Part shown: positions 1 through 9,077 of the stretch, one piece after another
How the letters are laid out: the number at the start of each line of letters is the position of its first letter
How positions within the stretch are numbered: position 1 is the first letter of the stretch
Assembly: GCA_039024295.1 (NCBI GenBank)
Contig: JBCDIQ010000003.1
Coordinates: 1-53,751, forward strand
Source: JBCDIQ01 sp039024295
GTDB lineage: Bacteria > Bacteroidota > Bacteroidia > J057
Length of the DNA: 53,751 nucleotides
Direction: 5' to 3'
Position numbers and translations under genes: made by a program
The notes under the pieces: model-generated
What the model saw: the letters and a program-made list of their open reading frames with translations, nothing else
Database searches by the model: none
What the model was told of the DNA's origin: nothing

Positions 1-2
1 CC

Positions 3-899
3 CGCTTCGGCGAATGGATCACCCCGGGATATACCATGCCCAAGTCCATCGAGAACTACCAAAAAAGCATCTCTGTGGCCAATCCGAATGAAGAGTTGCC
101 CGCGGCACGCCCCTTTAACCAAACGCCAATGTTTGATGTGTTTGATAGCATGGGCGCGGTTTGGGGCCACCAATACGGGCTGGAGGTCGTCAACTATTTC
201 GCGACCGGCGACGAGCCACGCTTTGAAACCCCGTCCTTCCGCCGCTCCAACGCGTGGGAGGCCACCAAGCGCGAGGTCATGGCGGTCCGCGAGGCCGTGG
301 GCATCAACGAGGTCCACAATTTCGGTAAGTATCTGGTAACAGGTCCAAATGCCCGCGATTGGCTTGATCGCATCATGGCCGGACGCATCCCAAAACAGGG
401 TCGCGTCTCCCTTACGCCCATGCTCTCGCCCAAGGGGCGGCTCATCGGGGATTTCACGGTCTCCTGCCTGTCGGATGCAGCCTTCCAACTCACCGCCAGC
501 TATGGCGCACCGGCCTATCACATGCGCTGGTTTGAACGAAACGAAGCCGAAGGTGTGCGCGTAGAAAACATCTCGGATCGCCTGAACGGCTTCCAGATCG
601 CAGGACCAAAATCACGCGATGTGCTTTTGGCCTGCACCCGTGATGATCTGGCGAACATGCGCTTTATGGATGTGCGAAACGCCACGGTCGGCATGGTGGA
701 TTGCCTGATCCAACGGGTCAGCTACACGGGCGATCTCGGCTATGAAATCTATTGCGATCCCATGTCTCAACGCGCGCTCTGGACCACCCTCTGGCCGGAA
801 GGTCAAAATCACGGCATGCGCCCTTTCGGCATGCGGGCGATGATGTCGCTCAGGCTCGACCGCTTCTTCGGATCATGGCTGTCTGAATTCTCACCGGAC
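3..899 (+). CDS. FAD-dependent dimethylglycine/sarcosine dehydrogenase-type protein, GcvT-like fragment (both ends missing)
   Basis: The frame is open from base 3, upstream of the first ATG at 36, so the 5' part lies outside the window. The protein resembles the C-terminal half of alphaproteobacterial FAD-dependent dimethylglycine/sarcosine dehydrogenases, which oxidise N-methylated glycines and pass the one-carbon unit to tetrahydrofolate in a GcvT-like domain. Recognisable blocks are TPSFRRSNAWE, FGKYLVTGPNARDWLDR and LRLDRFFGSWLSEFSPD. Homology stops after SPD at 897-899, where family members continue for well over a hundred residues. Beyond that the frame merely reads antisense through a vapC gene to a stop at 1007. 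The DNA is much GC-richer than the rest of the window and has no related neighbour. It is probably foreign sequence joined to this contig. Confidence 0.8.
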
Positions 900-905
900 T
901 CTACT
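895..905. other. Abrupt junction between unrelated sequences (probable assembly chimera)
   Basis: To the left, a GC-rich GcvT-domain gene on the + strand keeps its family pattern up to base 899. To the right, a minus-strand VapC-type gene keeps its family pattern down to about the same base. Both genes are therefore cut at one point. No insertion sequence, tRNA, terminal repeat or integrase is visible here. A misassembly or ligation chimera explains this best; an illegitimate recombination event is possible. Confidence 0.75.
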
Positions 906-1078
906 TCTTTAGAATGCTTCTCTGTGTTTTTACTATTTGCTGCACCATATTTCAGCTCCAGAATTGTGATTTCGGAAACAAAACAATTATTAATCCCCGC
1001 TTCCTGAATCTTGTTGTTGATCGAATATTTCCCTTGAAGTAAAAATATACAGATGTCTGTATCCAGCAGGTATTTCAT
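900..1078 (-). pseudogene. VapC-like PIN-domain toxin, truncated after ~60 residues
   Basis: This is the N-terminal half of a VapC-type PIN ribonuclease. VapC toxins cut tRNA or rRNA using a cluster of acidic residues. Visible are the N-terminal MKYLLDTD strand with the first catalytic Asp at residue 6 and the ISEITILELKYG helix with the conserved Glu at residue 41. The two C-terminal acidic residues and the remaining ~70 residues are absent because the sequence switches at ~899 to unrelated GC-rich DNA. The reading frame continues to 809, but that part is only antisense of the neighbouring dehydrogenase fragment. Its start codon follows the antitoxin stop codon directly, as usual for vapBC pairs. 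If the junction is an assembly artefact, the real gene is probably intact. Confidence 0.75.
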
Positions 1079-1324
1079 TTAGTCAAAACTTACATCCTTG
1101 TCTGAACCTGTGCGGCTTTCAAGGATTATTTGGTCCAAATTATTCTCTGTATCGCTCCAAGCTCCAAATAATTCTTCTAGTTTGTTTTCTCGTGATTTGT
1201 CTATGGAATCCTTTGTGAAGGTCTTTCTTACGTTATCAGATAGCTGAGATAAGAGTTCCAGTTTTAGTTCTGGACTCAATGTATTAATGATTCGCATTAA
1301 TCGGTTTACCGCCGTATGTTCCAT
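1079..1324 (-). CDS. Antitoxin partner of the VapC-like toxin
   Basis: An 81-residue acidic protein (from MEHTAVNRLM) is encoded directly upstream of vapC, with zero bases between its TAA and the vapC ATG. Small size, tight coupling and position argue for the cognate antitoxin. The N-terminal ~40 residues are predicted helical. The C-terminal ~35 residues are acidic and look unstructured, like toxin-wrapping tails. This composition resembles antitoxins often found with PIN toxins in Bacteroidota and Cyanobacteria, but I cannot assign a named family. I chose the ATG at 1324 over a longer frame reaching 1405, because an inverted repeat that could be its operator lies at 1341-1356 just upstream. 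Confidence 0.6.
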   Translation of the reverse strand: MEHTAVNRLMRIINTLSPELKLELLSQLSDNVRKTFTKDSIDKSRENKLEELFGAWSDTENNLDQIILESRTGSDKDVSFD

Positions 1325-1340
1325 AAAAATTCTTTTAGGA

Positions 1341-1356
1341 TATCTACGAATAGATA
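1341..1356. promoter_or_regulatory. Perfect inverted repeat upstream of the antitoxin (candidate operator)
   Basis: TATCTA and TAGATA form a perfect 6-bp inverted repeat separated by CGAA, 16 bases upstream of the antitoxin start. Toxin-antitoxin operons are usually autoregulated through such palindromes. Operator function is inferred from position only. Confidence 0.35.
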
Positions 1357-1448
1357 CCACTTGAGATATACTAATGTATTGATTCTCGGGGAAACATGCT
1401 AACAATAGCGTTATGGACCAGTAGAGCGATCCTTCTCTCTATCGCCCA

Positions 1449-2903
1449 TCACTCCTCCCACAAAAACGACTGCCTATTAATGCTTACCCGCTTTGTTTCT
1501 ATCTGCTCAACAAATTGCAGGTCAGGAGCCTCCTCAGCAGATGTGATTTGAACATTTTCCAAGAGCACCTTGCTGATGGGTTTCTCTGATACTCCGGCCA
1601 TACGTATAGGCGCTTTTCCACCCCATTCCACGTCAACATCCTGGAGGTAAATGCGCTGGATTTCGGTGGGATAATGGTTACCACGCCAGCCTTTGTAGTC
1701 CATCTGAAACACGACGGCTGCCTTGGTCGCGGTGTCAATTGTTACCTCCCGGATAAATACCTCCCGAATAAAGCCGCCCCGATCGAGGTTGCATTTGAAG
1801 TTGATACCGTGCTTGGTCTTGGTGACGGTGTAGTTTTCAACAAATACATGGGAAACACCCGCCGACATCTCCGAGCCAATGCAAAAGGCATTGCCCACCA
1901 CAGAAGAAACCGTGCAGTTGCGAACGATGATGTTGCGGCTCGGCATTTTGTCCCAGGCATCCTGGTCCCTTCCCGCCTTGATGGCAATGGGGTCGTCATC
2001 CGTATGAATCTGACAGTTCCGAATCAGCACATCCTGAGACCCGTCCGGATCAATACCATCATCGTTGGTGGTGCCGTTTAGGATATTCAGGTTTTGGATG
2101 GTCACATTTCGGCAAAAGATGGGGTGAATGCTCCAGAAAGGCGGATTTTGAGTGGTGAATCCTTCCAGCAAAATGTTTTCGCATTCCAGGAATTCAATCA
2201 AGCTGGGCCGTAAAAAATGTGGCTTTTCATCTCCAAATCCATCATCTTTTCCGTCTCCATTGAGGTCGAGGTAGCCATTGCCAAATACCCGTTGGGCCAC
2301 AGGAATGCTGTCATTTCCCTTCTGGCGAAGCCGCTTTTTGTCTGCTTTTTGGTTGTTGCCGCCATTGCCTCTTTTCCAGGCGGCCCACCCTGCCTGGGTA
2401 TTGCCCTCAATGATGCCTTCACCTGTAATGGCAATGTTCTGCTGCTGGTAAGCCTGAATGAGTGGCGCATAGTTGTAGAGCATCGTGCCTTCCCAGCGGC
2501 TCAGCACAAGGGGTGTATAGTCATGGGGATTCACCCCGAAACTCAGCTTGGCCCCCTTCTCCAAGTGTAGATTGACATTCGAACGTAAGACGATCGAGCC
2601 ATGGATGAGGTAATTGCCTTTCTGTACAACCACCTTGCCCCCGCCTTGCTCGTGACATGCTTCAATTGCCCGGTTGATGGCTTGATGGTTATCAAACAGG
2701 CTATCTCCTGTTGCCCCAAAATCTGAAGCATACACAATTTTTTCTGGAAAAGTCGGAGGGATAATCCTTTGTAAAATACTGTCTTGCTGGCCCCAGCCGA
2801 TCTTCGCTTGCTGCTGTAGCACAGATGGTTCAGGGGAAGACTGGCAGCCAACGTAGCAAATAAGTGTCAGTAGGCAAATCGCATGGAGGAAGTATTTTTT
2901 CAT
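1449..2903 (-). CDS. GH28-family (polygalacturonase-like) lipoprotein
   Basis: A right-handed beta-helix glycosidase of family GH28, which hydrolyses galacturonan or rhamnogalacturonan backbones. The protein has 484 residues. A lipoprotein signal with lipobox YVGC (Cys20) suggests membrane anchoring. The beta-helix entry motif is at 61-66 (DFGATG). The GH28 catalytic region shows NDDGIDPDG at 280-288 and TDDDPIAIKAG at 301-311. IGSEMSAGV at 342-350 stands where endo-polygalacturonases have GHG, a variant usual in exo-acting or rhamnogalacturonan-type members. Residues 213-225 form a loop with a DxNxDxxxD calcium-site pattern inside an insert. It is separated from the rest of the locus by 421 bp but points the same way. 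Exact substrate is not readable from sequence. Confidence 0.85.
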   Translation of the reverse strand: MKKYFLHAICLLTLICYVGCQSSPEPSVLQQQAKIGWGQQDSILQRIIPPTFPEKIVYASDFGATGDSLFDNHQAINRAIEACHEQGGGKVVVQKGNYLIHGSIVLRSNVNLHLEKGAKLSFGVNPHDYTPLVLSRWEGTMLYNYAPLIQAYQQQNIAITGEGIIEGNTQAGWAAWKRGNGGNNQKADKKRLRQKGNDSIPVAQRVFGNGYLDLNGDGKDDGFGDEKPHFLRPSLIEFLECENILLEGFTTQNPPFWSIHPIFCRNVTIQNLNILNGTTNDDGIDPDGSQDVLIRNCQIHTDDDPIAIKAGRDQDAWDKMPSRNIIVRNCTVSSVVGNAFCIGSEMSAGVSHVFVENYTVTKTKHGINFKCNLDRGGFIREVFIREVTIDTATKAAVVFQMDYKGWRGNHYPTEIQRIYLQDVDVEWGGKAPIRMAGVSEKPISKVLLENVQITSAEEAPDLQFVEQIETKRVSINRQSFLWEE

Positions 2904-3324
2904 GGGGGTTATTGGCTAGATAATTAAGAGGGGGTGCAAATGAAATCAGGGTACCTATTATACCAATCCACGCTAAATACTTCTGTAAAGGATCAGGTAA
3001 ATCCCAGTTTCTGCAACATTCAGATATCCTATCAACTGGGGCGATGGCCCCGGGGCATTCTGGTTAATTCCTCATTCCCGGGATCTTCGACCCGCAAAAT
3101 CCGTCGGGAACCGGGGGCGGATTGTGAGTTGGGCTAGGATTTTGCAGCTTTTTGGTTCTTTTCAGCCGAAAAGAACACATCATGATAAGAAATGGCTTTC
3201 GTAGAGCTGGCTGCGACGGATTGGTATCATGGTATTCCATCTGTAAAGCTCACGTGTTAAAATGCCCCTCAAGTTCACACTCAAGAGGCATTCTGATTTA
3301 CGCTAATTTGATCGATGCTGAAAC
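2904..3324. other. Intergenic stretch with nested inverted repeats
   Basis: I see no convincing gene here. Two perfect 9-bp inverted repeats lie side by side. The first is GCAAAATCC at 3094-3102 with GGATTTTGC at 3137-3145. The second is GTTCTTTTC at 3155-3163 with GAAAAGAAC at 3168-3176, with a four-base loop. The second hairpin resembles dispersed hairpins I recall from other Bacteroidota intergenic regions, which is a memory-based impression. A separate terminator-like hairpin lies at 3261-3292. Confidence 0.5.
3261..3292 (-). terminator. Hairpin, probable terminator of the pectin operon
   Basis: A long imperfect hairpin with AATGCC and GGCATT at its ends and a TTCA loop contains a few G-T pairs. 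It lies 33 bases beyond the stop codon of the T9SS beta-helix gene. On the minus strand it is followed only by a short T-run, so termination strength is uncertain. Confidence 0.45.
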
Positions 3325-4830
3325 TTACAGGCGGATCAGTTTTCCACTGGTGATGTTGCCGTCTACCTGCATGCGGTAAAAATAAGTTCCCGCAGGCACA
3401 TCTTGGGTTTCCCAAACGACTTCCTGGGTACCCGCATTCATTTGTCCTTCATACACCGTTGATATTTTCTCTCCTATCGCATTGAATATGCTGATGTTCA
3501 CCTGAGCAAAAGCTGCCAAGTCAAACCGGAGGGTGGTTTGGGTAGAGAACGGATTGGGAAATGCTGCCAAGCCGATTCTGTCAGACAGGCCACGGTCTAT
3601 GGAGACATTGGTGGGGGTGCATGGCCAGTTGGTATCGCCAATTTGCTGGCCATCGGTGCCGGCACTACATGCAAAGCTCGTATCGGGAATGCTGAAGTTG
3701 AAGGGTAACTGCCCCAATGCTGAGGTGTCTGCCCCACCGTTGCCGTCGTCCAGGCCATTGGTGATGTTGCCGGGATCCTGGAAAAAGTTGGCCACATAAG
3801 CTACAGGAGCGTCAGGCGCATTTTCGAAAGGAACCGGATTGAAGGTCATGGTATTATTGGTGCCTGCAAGGTCGATGAATTGCTGAGCGGTTCCATTGAT
3901 GAATTCGCGAGGGAATACACTGTCACTTACGGTCGTGTCATTTTTGCCATCATATACTGCCAGGAATGCAGGGTCTGCATAAAAGTTATTGTGACTAATG
4001 GTGATGTCTTGGGTGTTGATGTCTACCGAGTCTAACTGAAAGGCAGTACTCCCACGTTCGTCGTCTCCGAAGTAAGCAGGATTGATGAAGATATTGTTAG
4101 TCACTTCCACTTTGAGTGCATCCCCCATGTCCAATGAGCGGTCTCCGGAGTGCACACAGGTTGTCTGGTTCCATTTGAGGTAATTGATGTCTCCACCATC
4201 ATCTCTGAGCAAGCGAGCGGTGAGGTTGTAGAAGGTAGAATTTTCCACCCAAAGGGTATCTATGTCTTGACCTCGATCGTCAATCCCTCTTCCGTTGCTA
4301 GGATTGGACAAGTTGCCAATATTGGAGATAACTGAATTGGTGATAAAAATTCTGTTGCCATCGTTGTCGATACGAAGGGCAGACTGTGTGGCTTTGTCAA
4401 TGTGGCAATCATCGATTACCACCCGCGCCCCATCACTGCTGATACGGATAACTTGGTCTTCAATTCCTCCTACAGGATCTTCATTGGTGATATACAAGCC
4501 TCTCAAAACGATGTCATCGCGTACCCGAAACGCTCGGAACGCACCTTGTGGACGAATTACCGGACGTACACGCGCACTTTCCTCTGCTTCAATGCGCAGG
4601 GGAAATCTATTTTCAATGCTGGCAGTCGCTATATAAAAACCACCCGAAACCAACTCGAATTTTACGCTCAGGTCAGGATCGCCATTGTTCGCTACATAAT
4701 CATCAATGGCTTGGTTAAGGGTGCCCAATCCGGGCATTACGGTTACAGTTGTTTGTGCAAAGCTGTGAGAGAAAAAAAGACTCAGGAACAGCACACACGT
4801 CAAGTTTAGTAGAGTTTTTGAATGAGTCAT
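3325..4830 (-). CDS. Secreted beta-helix protein with T9SS C-terminal sorting domain (pectate-lyase/chondroitinase-B-like)
   Basis: A 501-residue exported protein with a Sec signal peptide (cleavage after SHSFA, about residue 25). The middle is a right-handed parallel beta-helix resembling chondroitinase B/PL6 and the DUF4957/DUF5123 proteins common in Bacteroidota pectin loci. Typical rung repeats are IRISSDGARVVIDDCHID and LRIDNDGNRIFITNSVIS. The last ~80 residues are a T9SS type A sorting domain, beginning FPNPFSTQTTLRF and ending in GTYFYRM...GKLIRL, so the protein should be exported and attached to the cell surface. It lies 46 bp downstream of the TonB receptor in the same orientation and probably belongs to its transcription unit. 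It could be a polysaccharide lyase or only a binding protein; I see no decisive catalytic signature. Confidence 0.75.
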   Translation of the reverse strand: MTHSKTLLNLTCVLFLSLFFSHSFAQTTVTVMPGLGTLNQAIDDYVANNGDPDLSVKFELVSGGFYIATASIENRFPLRIEAEESARVRPVIRPQGAFRAFRVRDDIVLRGLYITNEDPVGGIEDQVIRISSDGARVVIDDCHIDKATQSALRIDNDGNRIFITNSVISNIGNLSNPSNGRGIDDRGQDIDTLWVENSTFYNLTARLLRDDGGDINYLKWNQTTCVHSGDRSLDMGDALKVEVTNNIFINPAYFGDDERGSTAFQLDSVDINTQDITISHNNFYADPAFLAVYDGKNDTTVSDSVFPREFINGTAQQFIDLAGTNNTMTFNPVPFENAPDAPVAYVANFFQDPGNITNGLDDGNGGADTSALGQLPFNFSIPDTSFACSAGTDGQQIGDTNWPCTPTNVSIDRGLSDRIGLAAFPNPFSTQTTLRFDLAAFAQVNISIFNAIGEKISTVYEGQMNAGTQEVVWETQDVPAGTYFYRMQVDGNITSGKLIRL

Positions 4831-4876
4831 AAGGATTGCATTAAGAGTTGTAAAAAGTAGGCGGATATGCTTGATC

Positions 4877-7705
4877 TTAAAATTTGTACCTCACCCCTAG
4901 ATCCATCGTGTACCCAAAGTATTCTTCTTCAATGGGAAAACGCTGATCTGCGGAGAGAAAGATGAATTCTGGTGTATTGGAGATATTGTTAAAATTGAAG
5001 AATACGCTCAGGCCTTCGGTGACCTTGTCGAGGTTCTGTTTTGCAGTGAAATCCCATCGAGTAAATTCTCTGAAGTAGCCATCAAACTCTTCCCGTTGTC
5101 CTACAAATTCCAAGGTTCTGCCTTGACGGAACATGGAAAGTCGGGCTGAGAATCCTCTGTACTCATAGCCAATAGAGAGGTTCAACACACTGTTGGGCTG
5201 ATTGGGCAATACCCCCTCCCGGAGGGTATCCACGATGGTGGTATTGAAAAACGGAGGACCTTCATTGATGAGTTCAAGCTGGGGGAAGAAAGTCTCTGAG
5301 CGCAAGAAGGTGTAGTTGGCTGAGAGCAAAATTCCGTTGAATGGCTTAGGGAGAAATCGAAGGTTGGTTTGCAATTCTATTTCTCCCCCAAGGACCGAGA
5401 CCATGTTTTCAAGGTTTTCACGCGTAATAAGCTGATATCCCCTTGTGGCAGAACCAGCCTCGGTGTCTCGGCTGATTCGCTGGTAGTCGACATTATTGAG
5501 GCGTTTGTGAAATCCGCCTATGGTGAAGAGTCCATACTTATTGTAGAAAGAAAAATTGAGGTCATAGTTCCAAGCAGTGGTATGCCCCAGAGCTGCATTG
5601 CCTCGCTGTAAAATTCCGTCAATGTCGTTGATCTCCTGCCAGGGAATGAGGTCGAAGAAGTTGGGGCGGGCCAATGTCCGCGTTGCAGCTGCCCGAACAT
5701 CCATCCAGGGCCTCACCTGATATTTCATCTGGAACATGGGCAAAAACTCCGTGTAGTTTTGCTGCCCAAGGGTATCGATTGACGAGATAAACACCTGACC
5801 TTCTAGTTCGAAGGACCGGCCGAACAATCCAGAGAAATCTGTCTGTGTATTTTCTACCCGCAGCCCCGGAATCAGGGTTAGTTTTCCAAATACCAATTTG
5901 GTCATGAAATAGGCCGCCGTGATCCGCTCACTGGATTCGTAGTTCTGTAGGCGGAGGCGTTCGTCCTCGCTGTAATATTCGTCAGCATAGGTATTGGAGA
6001 ATTCCCGCAGCTTGTCCAGGTCCAGGGTGGGGCCGAATCCAAAGCTATACCGATCGTCGAGGTACTCGCCAGGATCATGGTCGCCTATGAAGTTGTTGAT
6101 GGTGATCCTGCCGTCTTCGTTGAGGTTGAAAAGCTCAGGGTTATCCTCTGCAATTGCATCAATGGCACTAAAAGCCGACCATGTCCGAGAAGCGTTTCTG
6201 GTGCGGTATTGATCACGCATTTTCCCGCCTATCTTGAAGTAACTTTCGGGAGAACCTTCTAATTCCAGCGGTACTTTCAGGTCCACCTGGACTGTGTATT
6301 TTCTGGTAAAAACCTCTTGAAAATCCAGGCGATCTTGCTGAAAAAAGGTTTCCTCCAGGTCGTTATTGGCAGAGGCCACCACATTCTCTAGGTCTCCTTC
6401 ATCAATTTCTCCGCTGAATGCGCCTGCTTCCCGAAAGCGAGCCGTTCGGTCCAGTGGGTTATCTGAATTGGTGGTCGCGTAGGAGGCCCGAAGGTCAAAC
6501 TGCGCATTGCTCAATTCTGCCAGCTTATAGCTGAATGTCAGGGTATTATTTAGAGTGTTCTGGTTTGTTTCTCGCTCGCGGAGTTCATATTCTTTTCTGG
6601 AACTTTCTGGGCGGTAGCGGGTGCGATAGCGAATTTCATCCCTATCCAGCACCCCCAAAAAGCTGCTGATCATGAGGCTTCCTGCGCCCAGGTCATAATC
6701 CAGACTCAGGCTCCCGCCGTATCGCTCTCTGACTTCGAGGCGATCTGCTAGGTTGATATTTTCTACATTAATAATGGCATTTTCGTCTTCGTCTTCCCCA
6801 ATTTCCACATAGCTGCCTGTGAGCAAATCTGAGCTCCTATTCGCTCGCTGGTAATTTCCCGTGAGTATCACGCCCACCTTATTGTTGAAAAAGCGATTGC
6901 TCATGCTAAAATTTCCCCGAGGCTGACCAAATTCATCTTGCTGGGCATTGTATCCTCCGCTCAGCTTGGCATTTCCCAGAAAACCTTCAGGTGCTTTCTT
7001 AATGATAAAATTGACCGTTCCCCCCACTGCATCCCCATCCTGATCCGGCGTAATGGCTTTGTACACCTCAATCCCTTCCAGGGCATCGGTTGACACCATG
7101 CTCAAATCCACGGAGCGATCTTCGGCATCTGTTGCGGGAATTCGCTCTCCATTGATGTTGATGCTGTTATAGCGTGGGGAAAGTCCGCGGATACTTACCT
7201 TAGTTGCCTCCCCTCCGTCTCTTTGCAGGGAAACTCCCGCAATCCTTCCGACCGTTTCTGCGGCATTTTGATCCGGGATTTCTTCTATCTTATCCTTTGA
7301 AACGACATTGATAATCTGGTCCGAGTTGATTTGCTGTTGGATAGCTGCCCGTTGGCCCTGCAATTGCGCCGTAATCAATACCTCTTGCCCTTCAGCAGCA
7401 GCCTCCTCTAACAGCTTGTAGACCGCAACCTTTCTTTCTCCTTTCGCAATTTTGAAGTCTTCTTTAACTGTAACGTAGCCAATGTATTTGATTTCAATGG
7501 TATATGCACCAGGAGGAATCCCCACAATTTTAAATTTCCCTTCAAAATCTGTTACCCCCCCATAAGTTTGTCCCAGAATTCTATAAGTGGCGAACTCCAG
7601 GGGCTTGCCTGTTCCTTCATCAATTACCTTTCCTGAAATCCTTCCAGTCTGAGCAAAACTGCTCGTGATGAGGAAAAGAAAAAACATGGTGACGGTTGCC
7701 CTCAT
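4877..7705 (-). CDS. TonB-dependent outer-membrane receptor with CarboxypepD_reg domain
   Basis: An outer-membrane importer of about 942 residues for a ligand too large for porins, here probably pectin oligosaccharides. After the signal peptide (MRATVTMFFLFLITSSFAQ) come a CarboxypepD_reg-like domain (GRISGKVIDEGTGKPLEFATY...), a plug domain with VSIRGLSPRYNSININGERIP, and a long beta-barrel ending in the aromatic residue of LGVRYKF. I prefer the ATG at 7705 over the one at 7732 because it starts a clean signal peptide. The downstream gene is not a SusD-type surface lipoprotein, so this is not a SusCD pair. It resembles the stand-alone TonB receptors that Proteobacteria and some Bacteroidota use for oligosaccharides. 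Confidence 0.85.
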   Translation of the reverse strand: MRATVTMFFLFLITSSFAQTGRISGKVIDEGTGKPLEFATYRILGQTYGGVTDFEGKFKIVGIPPGAYTIEIKYIGYVTVKEDFKIAKGERKVAVYKLLEEAAAEGQEVLITAQLQGQRAAIQQQINSDQIINVVSKDKIEEIPDQNAAETVGRIAGVSLQRDGGEATKVSIRGLSPRYNSININGERIPATDAEDRSVDLSMVSTDALEGIEVYKAITPDQDGDAVGGTVNFIIKKAPEGFLGNAKLSGGYNAQQDEFGQPRGNFSMSNRFFNNKVGVILTGNYQRANRSSDLLTGSYVEIGEDEDENAIINVENINLADRLEVRERYGGSLSLDYDLGAGSLMISSFLGVLDRDEIRYRTRYRPESSRKEYELRERETNQNTLNNTLTFSYKLAELSNAQFDLRASYATTNSDNPLDRTARFREAGAFSGEIDEGDLENVVASANNDLEETFFQQDRLDFQEVFTRKYTVQVDLKVPLELEGSPESYFKIGGKMRDQYRTRNASRTWSAFSAIDAIAEDNPELFNLNEDGRITINNFIGDHDPGEYLDDRYSFGFGPTLDLDKLREFSNTYADEYYSEDERLRLQNYESSERITAAYFMTKLVFGKLTLIPGLRVENTQTDFSGLFGRSFELEGQVFISSIDTLGQQNYTEFLPMFQMKYQVRPWMDVRAAATRTLARPNFFDLIPWQEINDIDGILQRGNAALGHTTAWNYDLNFSFYNKYGLFTIGGFHKRLNNVDYQRISRDTEAGSATRGYQLITRENLENMVSVLGGEIELQTNLRFLPKPFNGILLSANYTFLRSETFFPQLELINEGPPFFNTTIVDTLREGVLPNQPNSVLNLSIGYEYRGFSARLSMFRQGRTLEFVGQREEFDGYFREFTRWDFTAKQNLDKVTEGLSVFFNFNNISNTPEFIFLSADQRFPIEEEYFGYTMDLGVRYKF

Positions 7706-7859
7706 TGTCAATGCATTATAAATACGTGGCACTGATGGTAAGACGCAGCGGGAATTTTACACCCTTACAAGGAGGAAGGCATCTATTTTTTGTCTACAAA
7801 TAATTTTGGGGTACAGGTAGAGGAGGTTAAAAGTTTTCCTACTTAATCGTATTTGAGGA

Positions 7860-9077
7860 TCATTCCGCCGTCAAAAAACGAATCGCGAAGGTAGTCCCAA
7901 TGTCCCGTTGCATGAGCCACTGCTTTCCCTTTTTATTTCTGCTCCAGGTGTTGAGAAAAGCACCTCGGAGGTTGGGATCAGGGTGAGTTTGGGGAAATTG
8001 ATTCTTCAATAACCAATTCTCGCATCGCGCTATTACTTCCTGATAATTCCCCGCGCTATGCTGATGAAGTCTTTTGGCCAATAAACCGATAAATGCCGTA
8101 GCAGAACCGGTCACTGATCCTTTCTCTATGCGGCCATCCAGAAAATTTTCCCGGTAAAATGAACCATCTGATTGCAGGTATTGAAGGTAGCGGTCTACCG
8201 TTTTGCGGGCAGCGACCAGAAAGGTGGTATCGCCTGTAACTTCAAACGCATCAATCAATGCCTCGGCATACCAGAGGTTGAAGCGCGGATGAAACCGACC
8301 TTTTTTGAACCTGTTGGGTCGAAAAGCCATCCATAGTCCCGAAGTATCTTGACGCTGCACAACGGATTGACTCAAACGGATAAAGACATGATAAAAACTG
8401 CTGTCACCCGTGAAGCGAAAGGCATCCAAAAACAAGGCCCCTTCTGTGTTGGGACGCCAGCTGTAGTAATTTGCCGTGTCCTTCATCACTTCCCCTGTTT
8501 CGGGATCAACATTGTCGTAGCACAACCCCACTTCCAGGTCACACATATGTTTCAGCATCCAACCCGCTGCGCGACTCGCTACTGCTGCATAGCTGCTATC
8601 TCCCGTTGCCTCGCTCAAGCGATACAACCCGGCCGTACCATCGGACACAGTAGCAAAAACAATGAAATCGCCTACGTCATCGCCATGAATGGCCTGGACC
8701 ATTCCTTTCAAGGCCGGAGGACTGTCAATGGCGAGCGTCTTCCACCAATCTCCTGCTTTCCGTGCTGCTGTTAAATACCGCTCTGATCCGGTATGCCGAT
8801 AGGCTTCCACCAACGCATAAATTACTTGGCCTGTATGCCAGGGCTCTTCGTAAGGCTGCCACTCACCCGTAAATATATTGTACTCGCACCGGGATTTGCC
8901 CTCTTTGTCCAACAGCACATCGACTGCATAATCTGCTCCCGCAATAATGGCTGCTTCCTTGGGATTCGTGCTTGGCGGGCTTGCTTTTTGAGGCTGAGTT
9001 TCTTGTTGACAAGCCAGGGAGAGAAGGCTTCCCACCAGGGCAAGCAGCAACAAATGGACGTTAATCTTCGATGACAT
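7860..9077 (-). CDS. Six-hairpin glycosidase-like lipoprotein
   Basis: A 405-residue lipoprotein (lipobox LSLAC, Cys23) with the repeating helix pattern of an (alpha/alpha)6 barrel. Blocks such as WHTGQVIYALVEAYRHTG, GDSSYAAVASRAAGWMLK and NLWYAEALIDAFEVTGD are typical of six-hairpin glycosidases. In a pectin locus the closest functional guess is a GH88/GH105-like hydrolase acting on unsaturated uronide oligosaccharides, or a related heparinase/epimerase-fold enzyme. I cannot confirm the catalytic residues. Its start overlaps the end of the upstream GH2 gene by 17 bp, which suggests translational coupling. Activity is likely periplasmic or at the outer membrane. Confidence 0.65.
   Translation of the reverse strand: MSSKINVHLLLLALVGSLLSLACQQETQPQKASPPSTNPKEAAIIAGADYAVDVLLDKEGKSRCEYNIFTGEWQPYEEPWHTGQVIYALVEAYRHTGSERYLTAARKAGDWWKTLAIDSPPALKGMVQAIHGDDVGDFIVFATVSDGTAGLYRLSEATGDSSYAAVASRAAGWMLKHMCDLEVGLCYDNVDPETGEVMKDTANYYSWRPNTEGALFLDAFRFTGDSSFYHVFIRLSQSVVQRQDTSGLWMAFRPNRFKKGRFHPRFNLWYAEALIDAFEVTGDTTFLVAARKTVDRYLQYLQSDGSFYRENFLDGRIEKGSVTGSATAFIGLLAKRLHQHSAGNYQEVIARCENWLLKNQFPQTHPDPNLRGAFLNTWSRNKKGKQWLMQRDIGTTFAIRFLTAE

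Noticed and set aside
809..1078. An 89-residue frame extending VapC through to 809 as one protein
   Set aside because: Residues after ~60 are antisense of the GC-rich dehydrogenase fragment, so the frame is a junction by-product.
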